Assembly (NCBI RefSeq): GCF_900103865.1
Contig: NZ_FNII01000019.1
Coordinates: forward strand, 1 to 58,842
Length of the DNA: 58,842 nucleotides
Direction of reading: 5' to 3'
From: Vreelandella arcis
GTDB lineage: Bacteria > Pseudomonadota > Gammaproteobacteria > Pseudomonadales > Halomonadaceae
Shown piece after piece: positions 33,885-43,073 of this stretch. The notes beneath the pieces were generated by a model, which was not told the DNA's origin, searched no databases, and saw nothing but the letters and a program-made list of their open reading frames with translations. The translations under genes and the position numbers were made by a program. Position 1 is the first letter of the stretch. Every line of letters begins with the position of its first letter.

Positions 33885-35840
33885 CTATTGCTCTTCAAGC
33901 CAAGCCTGAAACATCAACACATTCCACAAATGATATTGCCAGTTGTGTTTACCGCTGAGGTGTTCAGCCCACATTTTTCTAATCGGTTCCGGGTGAAAGA
34001 AACCTTCCATTTGCAAACGCCTTTCGTTCAGAAGCTCTTCTGCCCAGTCTTTCAGCGGGCCCCTCAACCAGCTATCCAGAGGAACCCCAAAGCCCATTTT
34101 AGGACGTTCAATTAGCTCTTTCGGCACATGTCGATAAAGAACCTGTCTTAGTAACCATTTGCCCTGTCCATCACGAATTTTAAAATCTATAGGCATTCGC
34201 CAAGCCATTTCTACCAAACGATGATCCAGCATCGGCACACGGGTTTCAAGACTGGACGCCATGGCCGCCCTGTCGACCTTGGTAAGGATGTCTTCTGCCA
34301 TGTAGGTTTGAGCATCCATCGCCATCATTGCATGTTCCAGGCAATCAGTTACCGGCCAGGAGTCCGAATTGGTAATCAAAGTATTTGGCTCCGTCGAACC
34401 TATAACCACACTGGATGGATCCGTCCAGTGACTGGTAAGTTGGCGATAAAAATCATGACCGTTCGAAAGAGCCAGTACATCTGCCAATTTTCGTGCTTTC
34501 TCACCCGGAATGGATAATTGTAAACTTTTAGGGAGTACTGGACTTGCCCAATCAAACAGTCTGTCCCAAGTAGTAGAGGGTAAGGATCGCAATAAACCGG
34601 CTACAGCCCGACGAGCAAACAGCGGCAAATGTTGAACCGGGTACCAGACTTTATAAGCTGCCATATAGCGGTTGTAGCCACCGAACAGCTCATCCCCTCC
34701 ATCTCCACTCAAAGACACCGTAACATGCTGCTTGGCCATCTGGCTGACCAGATAAGTCGGTATCTGCGAACTGTCTCCGAAGGGTTCACAATACATAGAG
34801 GAAAGTTTCGGGATAACAGCTAAAGCATCGTCAGAGCTCACATATAATTCAGAATGGTCAGTACCTAAATGCTTTGCAACAGCTTTAGCGTGAACAGCCT
34901 CATTGTATCCCCCTTTATCAAAACCGATGGTAAAGGTACGGACAGGACGCTTACTTTGAGCCTGCATTAGCGCCACAATAGTACTGCTGTCCACTCCCCC
35001 ACTGAGAAACGCCCCAAGGGGAACATCCGATAACATTTGATCACCAATACTTGCAGTCAGCTGTGACTCGAGTTCATCAACAGCTGACTCAGGGCTACCT
35101 GTAAACGGGTTTGACAATCCACACTCTACAGCATCATTCAACCTCCAATAGGGAACAGCTTCGAGGGCTTTAGAAGCTGTCGAATGTCCACTTAAGGGAA
35201 TACGAATAAAGTGTCCCGGCAATAATTTCTGGATGCCCTTATAAATGCTATAAGGCGCTGGAATATAACAATGACGCAAAAATAAAGTCAGTGCATTACG
35301 GTCGATTTCCGACTTGAAAGCCGGGTGAGCCTTCAGCGCTTTCAGCTCAGATCCAAACAGTAATACATCATCACACCACCCCCAATACAGTGGTTTTTCA
35401 CCCATGCGGTCGCGGGCCAATGTCAACACTTGCTCCTGCTTATCCCACAGAGCAATAGAAAACATACCTACTGCGGCTTTCAAGGTCTGTTCAATACCCC
35501 ATGCAGCAATACAAGCCAATAGAGTTTCAGTATCAGAATGGCCTCGCCAGGTGTGGTCAGACTCTTCTACCTGTAATTGGGCGCGCAGTGTCAGATGATT
35601 GTAAATTTCTCCATTGTAAACCAGAGTGTAACGGTCACAAGCGGAAAGCATAGGCTGATGACCAGCAGAGGAAAGGTCGAGTATGGAGAGACGGGTATGA
35701 CCCAGTGCTAATCCACTCGATTGATCTATCCAATAGCCTGTATCATCTGGGCCACGGTGGTCAATGCGTTCACACATCCTCGTGATAACAGAATCAAGTG
35801 CCACCGAATCGCGATGCCAAAAACCTACAATGCCGCACAT
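33885..35840 (-). CDS. Glutamine-dependent asparagine synthase-like amidotransferase
   Basis: 651 residues. The N-terminal class II glutaminase domain begins with MCGIVGFWH (Cys2 after Met removal is the nucleophile). The C-terminal synthetase domain has the ATP pyrophosphatase loop LSGGVDSS near 279-286. In polysaccharide clusters, WbpS-like members of this family amidate uronic acid sugars using glutamine and ATP. Since the next genes make UDP-GalNAcA, amidation to GalNAcAN is a good guess, but ordinary asparagine synthesis cannot be excluded. It lies 3 bp after a GT4 gene and just before the intron remnant. Confidence 0.88.
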   Translation of the reverse strand: MCGIVGFWHRDSVALDSVITRMCERIDHRGPDDTGYWIDQSSGLALGHTRLSILDLSSAGHQPMLSACDRYTLVYNGEIYNHLTLRAQLQVEESDHTWRGHSDTETLLACIAAWGIEQTLKAAVGMFSIALWDKQEQVLTLARDRMGEKPLYWGWCDDVLLFGSELKALKAHPAFKSEIDRNALTLFLRHCYIPAPYSIYKGIQKLLPGHFIRIPLSGHSTASKALEAVPYWRLNDAVECGLSNPFTGSPESAVDELESQLTASIGDQMLSDVPLGAFLSGGVDSSTIVALMQAQSKRPVRTFTIGFDKGGYNEAVHAKAVAKHLGTDHSELYVSSDDALAVIPKLSSMYCEPFGDSSQIPTYLVSQMAKQHVTVSLSGDGGDELFGGYNRYMAAYKVWYPVQHLPLFARRAVAGLLRSLPSTTWDRLFDWASPVLPKSLQLSIPGEKARKLADVLALSNGHDFYRQLTSHWTDPSSVVIGSTEPNTLITNSDSWPVTDCLEHAMMAMDAQTYMAEDILTKVDRAAMASSLETRVPMLDHRLVEMAWRMPIDFKIRDGQGKWLLRQVLYRHVPKELIERPKMGFGVPLDSWLRGPLKDWAEELLNERRLQMEGFFHPEPIRKMWAEHLSGKHNWQYHLWNVLMFQAWLEEQ

Positions 35841-35843
35841 TAC

Positions 35844-36926
35844 TTACCCCCCCGGCCCAATCAGAGACTGTGTCAAGATGCTGGCAAGAACAGGTGCCTG
35901 AATGGCTAATGAATACTGATCGTCAACGGCTTGCCGCCCGGCGCTGCCCAGTTTCAGTCTCTGCGCCGGTAATTCAAGCAAGCTGTCCAAAGCAATTTCC
36001 CACTCCGCTTCATTCGCAACCAACAACCCACACTGATTATTACCAACAATATCGACATTCACCCCCACTGGCGAGGCTATAACAGGAATGCCACACGCCA
36101 TGTATTGAATTAATTTATAACCGCACTTTCCCTTTTCCCAGGGACCATCAGGTAATGGCATGATACCAATATCCATAGCTGCAATCAGCTCTGCTTCGGA
36201 TGCCTCACTCCAAGGCGCAACTTCGACATCAACTCCAGGAAATTCACTAGTTATATCGACTGAAGCACCAACCAGAAGCAATCGTGCATTATACTTTTGG
36301 CACATCGAAGATAATGCATGTGCTATTGACACTACATATCTCTGTGTTGAGGGTGAACCAATCCAACCAATCACAGGGCTAGATGCCACTGAAGACTCAA
36401 TAGAACTATAGCGTGTAGCATCAACTACTGTTGGGACTAGCTCTACGCGTGTGGCGCCTGCGCTTTTTGCTCGACTAGCTAGATAATCATTACCAACTAC
36501 GACGGAACTTGCGCAGCGCATTACAACATCAATTTTCCGCCCTAAAGCCAAACGAAGAAAAGGGTTACTAGACAGATCATAATTATGGAATATAGCGTCG
36601 TCATAATCAACCACATAGTGCTTACCCAGAGCATGAAAAACACGTTCAGCAAGTGCAGGCATATAAGGGAATATTTCTTTTTCAATCCAAATGACATCGT
36701 ATCTAAAGGCACGAAAAACCACAAATAACCTACGCAAATAAAGCATTATAATACGGAATCTCGACCGCTTACCTTTTTGATACAGCATATCAAGATATTG
36801 ATCGTCGAAAAGGCTACTGACAGTAAACTCAAATCCTTTGATCTCCAAAAGAGGGAGGTACTGCAGTAAGCGTAACCGAGTGCTGGCGCCTTTCCTTGAG
36901 TATTTAGAAAGCAGGAGAATTTTCAT
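35844..36926 (-). CDS. Glycosyltransferase family 4
   Basis: 360 residues, GT-B fold. The start is KILLLSKYSRKGASTRLRLL, with Arg-rich acceptor-site residues. The C-terminal donor domain has WIGSPSTQRYV, then MPLPDGPWEKGKCGYKLIQYMACGIPVIASPVG near 270-302, where the ExxxxxxxE motif is modified to EKGKCGYK. It adds one sugar to the undecaprenyl-linked repeat; donor unknown. ATG 36926 is preferred to 36938 because it gives the family N-terminus. It is coupled to its neighbours by short gaps. Confidence 0.82.
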   Translation of the reverse strand: MKILLLSKYSRKGASTRLRLLQYLPLLEIKGFEFTVSSLFDDQYLDMLYQKGKRSRFRIIMLYLRRLFVVFRAFRYDVIWIEKEIFPYMPALAERVFHALGKHYVVDYDDAIFHNYDLSSNPFLRLALGRKIDVVMRCASSVVVGNDYLASRAKSAGATRVELVPTVVDATRYSSIESSVASSPVIGWIGSPSTQRYVVSIAHALSSMCQKYNARLLLVGASVDITSEFPGVDVEVAPWSEASEAELIAAMDIGIMPLPDGPWEKGKCGYKLIQYMACGIPVIASPVGVNVDIVGNNQCGLLVANEAEWEIALDSLLELPAQRLKLGSAGRQAVDDQYSLAIQAPVLASILTQSLIGPGG

Positions 36927-36940
36927 AAAAATCATCACAC

Positions 36941-37864
36941 TTAACGTGTCTTTCCCTTAAAAAACCATCTTGGTAACCATGACCATAGCATCAAAGAGCC
37001 CGTGATAGACTCTTTAAACCCTGTAAAAGAAAGTTTAGCTAGAGAAGATGCAGAGCGAGTCAAGGGCTCGAGCAATGTGGTTATGGCTAATAAAACTAAA
37101 GAAGAGGGGAAGGAAAAATGCTTAAAACCATACAGTAAACGACTGCGCAAAGAATAAAAAAGCCGCTTAGCCTTCACTTGATTAGAAGTTCCACCTCCTG
37201 CATGAGAAGCAGAAGCATCAGCCAAATAGAAGCTTCGCCAGCCTGCACAATATGCACGGTATGAAAAATCAACCTCCTCGAAGTACACAAAAAAACGTTC
37301 ATCGAAACCCTGAAGTGTCTCGAAAAGGCCGCGACGAACGAAAAAGAAAGCACCAATGACCTGATCAACAGGGCGGTCAAATGAATGATCCCACTCAGCC
37401 ATAGAATGACCTAAACGTGGTATAAAAATATCCAGCCCAACTGCATGCGCTAGAAACCTAGAAACGGCAGGAAACCGCGAACAACTGCGTGAAATCTTAC
37501 CGTTTTCGTCAAGTAACTGTACACCACATATACCAACACTTTGATTGGACGACTTCTGCATAAAGTCTGTTACCTTGGTAAGCGTACCATCAAACAGTGC
37601 CGCATCAGGATTTAGAAAAAGTAAATAGTCGCTGTTTGAGTTCTCTGCGCCAATATTGCATGCCTTTCCGAAGCCAAGATTATCTCCTGTACGTATTAGG
37701 ACAACGTTTTTCTCCTCGTCGACAAATTTTTCTGATCCATCTATAGAACCGTTATCAACAACTATTGTCTTATCCACCAGACCACTGTTAAAATTCTTAA
37801 TAGATTCAACACAGCTTTTTAGCTGCGAACCGGAGTTCCAGTTAACAACCACTATAGAAATCAT
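36941..37864 (-). CDS. Glycosyltransferase family 2 (rhamnosyltransferase-like)
   Basis: 307 residues, GT-A fold. SIVVVNWNSGSQLKSCVESI opens the donor domain, LFLNPDAAL near 82-90 is the DxD-like metal site, and GAFFFVRRG then DERFFVYFEEVDFSYRA near 190-215 is the catalytic-base region, typical of WbbL-type rhamnosyltransferases. dTDP-rhamnose is made by the rml genes of this operon, so rhamnose transfer fits. It overlaps the polymerase-like gene upstream by 4 bases. Confidence 0.85.
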   Translation of the reverse strand: MISIVVVNWNSGSQLKSCVESIKNFNSGLVDKTIVVDNGSIDGSEKFVDEEKNVVLIRTGDNLGFGKACNIGAENSNSDYLLFLNPDAALFDGTLTKVTDFMQKSSNQSVGICGVQLLDENGKISRSCSRFPAVSRFLAHAVGLDIFIPRLGHSMAEWDHSFDRPVDQVIGAFFFVRRGLFETLQGFDERFFVYFEEVDFSYRAYCAGWRSFYLADASASHAGGGTSNQVKAKRLFYSLRSRLLYGFKHFSFPSSLVLLAITTLLEPLTRSASSLAKLSFTGFKESITGSLMLWSWLPRWFFKGKTR

Positions 37865-38850
37865 AAATCATGCCTAAAAATGGGTTCAAGATAGATCACA
37901 CTTACAAATAAATAAATGGCAATTAAAGATATCAAAATCATTGCTAACAGTCTACTGAATTTAGGTAAACTTGGAATCCACAAAAAATATGAAAAAATTG
38001 TTAACTCAAAAACACGATGTGCAAAAACAGGAATATACATCATACCATACCAGAAAAAAATACCAAAAAACGAAAGGTAAAACCAAGGCAGTTGATCCGA
38101 CTGAATCCTGTTTATATTAGCTAGACCAATAGCAACAATAGATAAAAAAATAATATTTCTAGCTGAAAATGGGTTCGCTTGCATTTCACTTGCAGCATTA
38201 ACAATAGCGGGCACTTGGGGATTTAAGTAACTAAGGAACGAAAAAGAAAAATAAATAAAAACCACAGGGCCAAAAGCAATCAATATAAGTAGAGAAACTC
38301 TTCTTCTTTTTAAAAACCTTGAAAAAACAACAAAAGGAACAAATACAAGAAGTGTCCAGTGGAACAAGACTGACAACACTGCTAAAACCGTAACTCGAAC
38401 CGAAAGACTCTCATTAATAGAAAAATAAATTGCTAGGTAACCAAAACCTAAAGCTATGGCTACACGTAATTGCGTCATTTCGTGCAAAGGTAATAAAATT
38501 AAAAAATAAACACCAATCCAAAAAAACTTATTTGGCAATTTGGCAATTAAATAAAATTTAGCTGATAAAGAAATATACGCCGTAGTGAAAAGCAGTACAC
38601 AAAAAGGCCATCCAAAATTTTTAATCAATAAAGAAAGCCAAACAAACCCTAGCTCAAAACGACCGTCATAATCTAGAGAAAGAGAATCAAAAAACTGTTT
38701 ATACTGAAAGTAATCTCTATCTATGCCCAACAAGCGAAAAGCAGTAAAATATGAAAATATGAAAATAAACAGCAAAGTTAACGTTAAAAAAAACAAGCGG
38801 CGTGGAGAGTTTTTTTTCTTGTTAAAAGATAATAGCTTTACATTAACCAT
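37861..38850 (-). CDS. EpsG/Wzy-like polysaccharide polymerase
   Basis: 329 residues, AT-rich, with about nine to ten hydrophobic helices and a basic N-terminus (SFNKKKNSPRR). GIDRDYFQYKQFFDSL near 44-59 and LGFVWLSLLIKNFGW near 67-82 match the periplasmic first loop and second helix of EpsG-family proteins. LPLHEMTQLRVAIALGFGYLA near 120-140 is the Arg-containing motif common to Wzy-type polymerases. It should join repeat units on undecaprenyl pyrophosphate on the periplasmic side. It is the only Wzy candidate here and pairs with wzx and wzz. Confidence 0.8.
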   Translation of the reverse strand: MVNVKLLSFNKKKNSPRRLFFLTLTLLFIFIFSYFTAFRLLGIDRDYFQYKQFFDSLSLDYDGRFELGFVWLSLLIKNFGWPFCVLLFTTAYISLSAKFYLIAKLPNKFFWIGVYFLILLPLHEMTQLRVAIALGFGYLAIYFSINESLSVRVTVLAVLSVLFHWTLLVFVPFVVFSRFLKRRRVSLLILIAFGPVVFIYFSFSFLSYLNPQVPAIVNAASEMQANPFSARNIIFLSIVAIGLANINRIQSDQLPWFYLSFFGIFFWYGMMYIPVFAHRVFELTIFSYFLWIPSLPKFSRLLAMILISLIAIYLFVSVIYLEPIFRHDL

Positions 38851-38927
38851 TTTCGATCACCGTAGTTTTCAATACAGAGTTTTAAATATCGCTGACGAAC
38901 ATAGTAGCTGAGCATAGTAACAACCTA

Positions 38928-39265
38928 AATCACGTAGCCGAAATAGTCTTTGGCATGTCCAAGTTCTTCGTTAACGACGCAGAATGGCAGCCTAAAGCCG
39001 AGGTGACAGTTGAATAGTTCCACGTCGTTCAGACCTTCACCATCGCACTAGACAAGATTCGCTAACGATAGAAGTTCCAAGGCGATGCTTTGGCTGGTCA
39101 GTGCGGAAGAACACCAACAACAGCAACTTGACGATGCAACAGATCACGGCACTGAGGTTCAGATTAGCGACCAGACCCTGAAGCAATAGAGGCTGCGCTG
39201 GATCCATCCAAAACGTACCGTCGACAGAAGATTCCCTTTAGAGTATTCCGGACCACCGGCTAGTG
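38928..39265 (+). pseudogene. ISL3-family transposase remnant
   Basis: A plus-strand frame reads NHVAEIVFGMSKFFV, then PKAEVTVE-stop-FHVVQTFTIALDKIR, matching the DDE core of ISL3 transposases (usual text VTVDWFHVVQ). It then decays through many stop codons to DPSKTYRRQKIPFRVF. There are no intact ends. It lies opposite to the operon direction, inside the variable part of the cluster. From 39266 to 39892 (627 bp) I find no further gene. Confidence 0.72.
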
Positions 39266-39892
39266 GTGCGAGAAATGATTATTGATAATACGGTTTTCAA
39301 GCCAATGGTAAAAGCCCAAGTAATCCTAAACGACATACACAGCGGGTACTCACGCGCAGGATGATGGGCTAACAAATGCTGGTTAGAAAATATGAACAGA
39401 CTTTTTAAGGAACTCAGATTATGCGAAAAAATACTAAAACGCGACCATCGACATATCCAAGATTATTTTCTTGGTAGTGTATGTGGTACTTTCTCAATCA
39501 AGCCATCACCACATAAAACGTAGAATAGCCAGTTTTAAATAGTAAGTAATGCTGAACCCAAGCAAATATCTACAAGTTCCGTGCATTAACCGGACTGATT
39601 CTTTAAATCTAGACGATTAGAAATCACATAAATCCCTTCCAAGTACAAAACCGTACTTGCTTGATGCCGGCTAGCAAACTTCACGAATTATCCTTATCTA
39701 GATTCTTTTGTTTCGTACATCAATATCGATGTCACGAATACTAAATGCTATGCAACAAACAGCTGAAACAAATGAATGATGTTTACTCTACGTAAGAAAA
39801 TAGAGTGACAAAAGGCGTAAATAATGAACGCTAGAGCCCAGGACTTACATTTATTACTCAATCAAAATCATAGCACTAGTTAAATTAGCCTA

Positions 39893-40966
39893 TTAGTCAG
39901 AAACACTCATATTCTCATCCAACCATATATCCCATAGATTATCCCAATAGAAATTTTGACTGGTCTTATCAAGCACTGTAGAAGCCATTACCTTTGCTTT
40001 AATAGGTAAATTGGGATCAGACAATAGGCTACCCCACTCAGATAGAGGAGCAAAAAAAGCTGTTTCTTCTGTGAAATGATTTTTTAGCTCTTTCAATGGA
40101 GTTGACAAAATAGGAAGACCCGACGCGGCATAAAATGAAGCTTTGGTTGGATAGCATATATTGTAATAAAACCTATTTTCATCATATGGAATTAGTCCAA
40201 CATCGCATTGTCTAACTATATTTTGTGCCTTTTTTTCCGGATATGAGCCAAGGTAAAAAATATTTTCATTCTGATTATATTCAGACTTGATCCAACTGCC
40301 ACCAACTCCTAACAAAATCAAAGAATGATTAGTACCGATAAATTCACGTATCATATCTTCAATCTGCCTCCCTCTATTCAGAGTACCAGCGTATACAAAT
40401 GCTAAACCAAATCCATCGTGAGAAAACCATGTAGAAACCTCATTCTCAAGTGGCATATTCGCCCCATTAATAAGATAGCTTACTTTTGATTTTTTAATTG
40501 AATATTTAATTTCTGCATAACGCGCCATTTCAACGGAGGCGAAAATAAAGTACAAATCTTTCTGGGTAAATATATTACGATCAAATACATTCATTTTGTT
40601 TTTCGGGAGCTCTAAATCCAAAGCCTGTTCGTAAGGCAGATCATTAACCTCTATATAAACTACATTCCTTAACCCGCAAAACCTAAGAAGAATTTTGATA
40701 AAATATGAAAACAGAGCATTGCTTACCACATGCTGTGAAAATATGCTTGGAAATACAGAATAGTGAATAAGGATAACTTCATTTTTCAAAAAAAGGAGGC
40801 TTATAAAAAGCTTAAAACCCTCAAAAAGTCTACCCAGGCGTGATCTATTTGCAAATATTATCTGCTTTACTCCTAATTTCGCTGTAATATTTAAAAAAGC
40901 TAATGCTCTAGAACTACCGCCCTCACGGACTGTGCCTGTTACGTATGTATAATGTTTAGTGAACAT
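39893..40966 (-). CDS. Glycosyltransferase (GT-B, family 4-like)
   Basis: 357 residues, strongly AT-rich coding sequence. TGTVREGGSSRALAFLNI opens the acceptor domain. The donor domain includes FVYAGTLNRGRQIEDMI near 195-212, DVGLIPYDENRFYYNICYPTK near 268-290 and the Pro/Gly-rich FYAASGLPILSTPL. It probably adds a sugar to the growing repeat. It starts 11 bp after the pyruvyl-transferase-like gene, so they are cotranscribed. Its stop is followed by the ISL3 scar, so it now ends a block before the Wzy-like gene. Confidence 0.78.
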   Translation of the reverse strand: MFTKHYTYVTGTVREGGSSRALAFLNITAKLGVKQIIFANRSRLGRLFEGFKLFISLLFLKNEVILIHYSVFPSIFSQHVVSNALFSYFIKILLRFCGLRNVVYIEVNDLPYEQALDLELPKNKMNVFDRNIFTQKDLYFIFASVEMARYAEIKYSIKKSKVSYLINGANMPLENEVSTWFSHDGFGLAFVYAGTLNRGRQIEDMIREFIGTNHSLILLGVGGSWIKSEYNQNENIFYLGSYPEKKAQNIVRQCDVGLIPYDENRFYYNICYPTKASFYAASGLPILSTPLKELKNHFTEETAFFAPLSEWGSLLSDPNLPIKAKVMASTVLDKTSQNFYWDNLWDIWLDENMSVSD

Positions 40967-40977
40967 ATAGCCTCATA

Positions 40978-41844
40978 TTAATAAAAAACATTAACTGGGA
41001 AAGAGTCATGTAGATTATCCAAAGAATACTTAAATCCCGAGACTTGAAAGACTTTATTTGGATTTTTTACCGTATTAATAATATCTTCTACTTGGCAAAT
41101 TTGAAGAGCACTAGGTGAATAATTATCTGTTACAGAATAATAATCATGGAACTTCCATGTACCTCCAACTATTAAATCAGAAAATTGAACCCATTTATTA
41201 GGTATCTGATAAGAGTCAGCAAGAATTAGTCCGTGCAATGAAGACGAAATTATAAATTCACATTCGCTAATTTTTGAAATAAACGTCTCAGGATCTTGTC
41301 TTACATCGATAATCGTGTAATCACTTTCGCACCCTTCAAGTAGACTTTTCGCTTTATCAAAGTCTACATAATGAGGGATTATTCCAAGGGTAAACTTAAC
41401 ATTAGGCTTGGGCTTAAAAAATTTTGGCATTAGGAGAGCTGGGTCTCCTAATGGCAGTCTTGCCGATAATTCGTATTTTGATTTTAAAAGATCAAGCGAA
41501 CGCTTTCCTCGAACAGCAAATATTTTTTTAGGATCTAGCTCATTTTTGGGAAATTGTCCATCGATTGAGCCGCTTCCCCATATGTAAGAATTAAAACTAC
41601 CAGAGCCTAATATGCTACCCACACCCAGAAGTCTTGGGAAAATTGATGTTTGTGCACGACGAACCATTTTTCCCGTAATTTTCTCAACTAAATACGGACT
41701 TACTAGATCTCCGACGTTTTTGATCTCTGAAAAGTAAACTAGTGAAATATACTCTTTCAAAAAAAAATTAGCAACCGCATCTGAACATAGTCGACTTGTC
41801 TTTGAAACAATAATTTTATTTTTAAAGCGATCAAGATTGTTCAC
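40978..41844 (-). CDS. Polysaccharide pyruvyl transferase-family protein
   Basis: 288 residues, AT-rich. YFSEIKNVGDLVSPYLVEKI near 35-55, IWGSGSIDG near 89-97, VRGKRSLDLL, then LGDPALL near 127-133 and ISSSLHGLILADSYQIP near 208-224 are the hallmark motifs of the CsaB/WcaK/GumL family. The last contains the Ser-His-Gly signature. These enzymes attach a pyruvate ketal from phosphoenolpyruvate, giving an acidic modification; some members do other sugar transfers. A repeat tract lies upstream (42021-42090), 177 bp before the start. Confidence 0.83.
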   Translation of the reverse strand: MNNLDRFKNKIIVSKTSRLCSDAVANFFLKEYISLVYFSEIKNVGDLVSPYLVEKITGKMVRRAQTSIFPRLLGVGSILGSGSFNSYIWGSGSIDGQFPKNELDPKKIFAVRGKRSLDLLKSKYELSARLPLGDPALLMPKFFKPKPNVKFTLGIIPHYVDFDKAKSLLEGCESDYTIIDVRQDPETFISKISECEFIISSSLHGLILADSYQIPNKWVQFSDLIVGGTWKFHDYYSVTDNYSPSALQICQVEDIINTVKNPNKVFQVSGFKYSLDNLHDSFPVNVFY

Positions 41845-42020
41845 TATTTTGTCCTTGCATATACTATATATAAGTTAATATTGATAATTTATTAAAGATT
41901 TAAAAATCGACACATATTAAAAAGCCATGGAAAACGACATTTAAGTTCCAAGCAACAAGCGCTATGTGAAACCTATACTCATCCTCACCTCTCGTAGCTA
42001 TAGCGCAAAAGTAAAGCCTC

Positions 42021-42090
42021 TCATGCCTCATGCCTCATGCCTCATGCCTCATGCCTCATGCCTCATGCCTCATGCCTCATGCCTCATGCC
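42021..42090. repeat. Ten perfect tandem copies of TCATGCC
   Basis: Exactly 70 bases of a 7-base unit without a mismatch (GGCATGA on the coding strand of the operon). It lies 17 bp past the stop of the GT2 gene and 177 bp before the pyruvyl-transferase start. Each unit on the minus strand holds ATG and TGA and a GAGG-like ribosome site. Perfect tracts of non-triplet units are hypermutable by slipped-strand pairing and often underlie phase variation. It is intergenic here, so any effect would be on transcription, RNA structure or translation start. Confidence 0.92.
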
Positions 42091-42107
42091 TGCAAATTTA
42101 TTCAAAA

Positions 42108-43073
42108 TCAACGGATAATTTTATACAAGCGAATTAGCTTAAATTTTAGATATAATTTCGATATCGACACTTTTTCACTTATACTGAAATCTTCTTCTAA
42201 AAATATAATAGCTATTATTTTTCTCAAACTTATACTACTATTGCTTATATCTTGTGAAAACTTACGCCAATGAATATTTTTTATAGCCCATGTTAATAAG
42301 CCTTTTCTTTTAGTTTCATTAATCTTTCCTACTTGGGCTAAAAAGTTAATATCACTCTTGTATTGTCTTTCTATAGCGTCTAAGTTTATAGTTTTCATAG
42401 ATGCTTCGCCTGATAAATTCCGATCGTGATGCCTACGTAATAATAGCCTATCTTCTATCAAGCAGCCTTTACCAAGCATGAGGCATCGCAGAACAGAAGT
42501 AGTATCCTCAGTTGGGCAAGAAAAATTCAATGGTGGGAAAAACCGGAGTGCCTCTTTACGGTATGTCCGCGCAGCGCCGCTTAGTCCGATTGGAGACCTC
42601 TTAATAAATTGTTCTAAATCGATGTCACCCTTTTCAAATGTAGTTTTAATATCAATCTCATTTCCATCTGCGTCTATTTCATATGCCGATACATCAACAA
42701 AGTTTAAAGATCTATCTTGGATTAATAACTTTAAAGAATCCGAGCACCGAGTTGCCAAAGAAACATCATCTCCTGCTGCCGCCACTATATAATCTCCATC
42801 AGCAATTTCTACCACACTACTGAAGTGTGACGCGACACCCTCATTTTTATAATTTTGCCGCAGCAATATCTTTGCTGTACCACCATAGCTCTCTGCCATT
42901 TCCTGCATAATCAAGAACGTACTATCTGTCGAGCAGTCATCAGACAAAATAATTTCAAGCGGCTTGTAGGTCTGAGCAAATGCACCCTCAATTGCCTCTC
43001 GGATGTACTTCTCTTGGTTATAGGCTAATAGGACAAAAGTCGCTAATGGCAACTGTATTTTTTCCTCTTTCAT
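42108..43073 (-). CDS. Glycosyltransferase family 2
   Basis: 321 residues, GT-A fold. LATFVLLAYNQEKYIREAIEG opens the protein, ILSDDCSTDSTF follows near 36-47, and AAAGDDVSLATR near 95-106 is the DxD-type metal motif. PIGLSGAARTYRKEAL and CPTEDTTSVLRCLMLGKG near 187-204 include the acceptor base. The C-terminus is helical and basic. The donor is unknown. It overlaps wzx by 4 bases (ATGA). The heptamer repeat tract begins just after its stop. Confidence 0.87.
   Translation of the reverse strand: MKEEKIQLPLATFVLLAYNQEKYIREAIEGAFAQTYKPLEIILSDDCSTDSTFLIMQEMAESYGGTAKILLRQNYKNEGVASHFSSVVEIADGDYIVAAAGDDVSLATRCSDSLKLLIQDRSLNFVDVSAYEIDADGNEIDIKTTFEKGDIDLEQFIKRSPIGLSGAARTYRKEALRFFPPLNFSCPTEDTTSVLRCLMLGKGCLIEDRLLLRRHHDRNLSGEASMKTINLDAIERQYKSDINFLAQVGKINETKRKGLLTWAIKNIHWRKFSQDISNSSISLRKIIAIIFLEEDFSISEKVSISKLYLKFKLIRLYKIIR

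Noticed and set aside
42021..42090. CRISPR array
   Set aside because: The repeats are contiguous 7-mers without spacers and no cas genes are present; it is a simple tandem repeat.
42037..42273. Repeat-encoded protein on the plus strand
   Set aside because: It only translates the heptamer tract and the antisense of the GT2 gene end.
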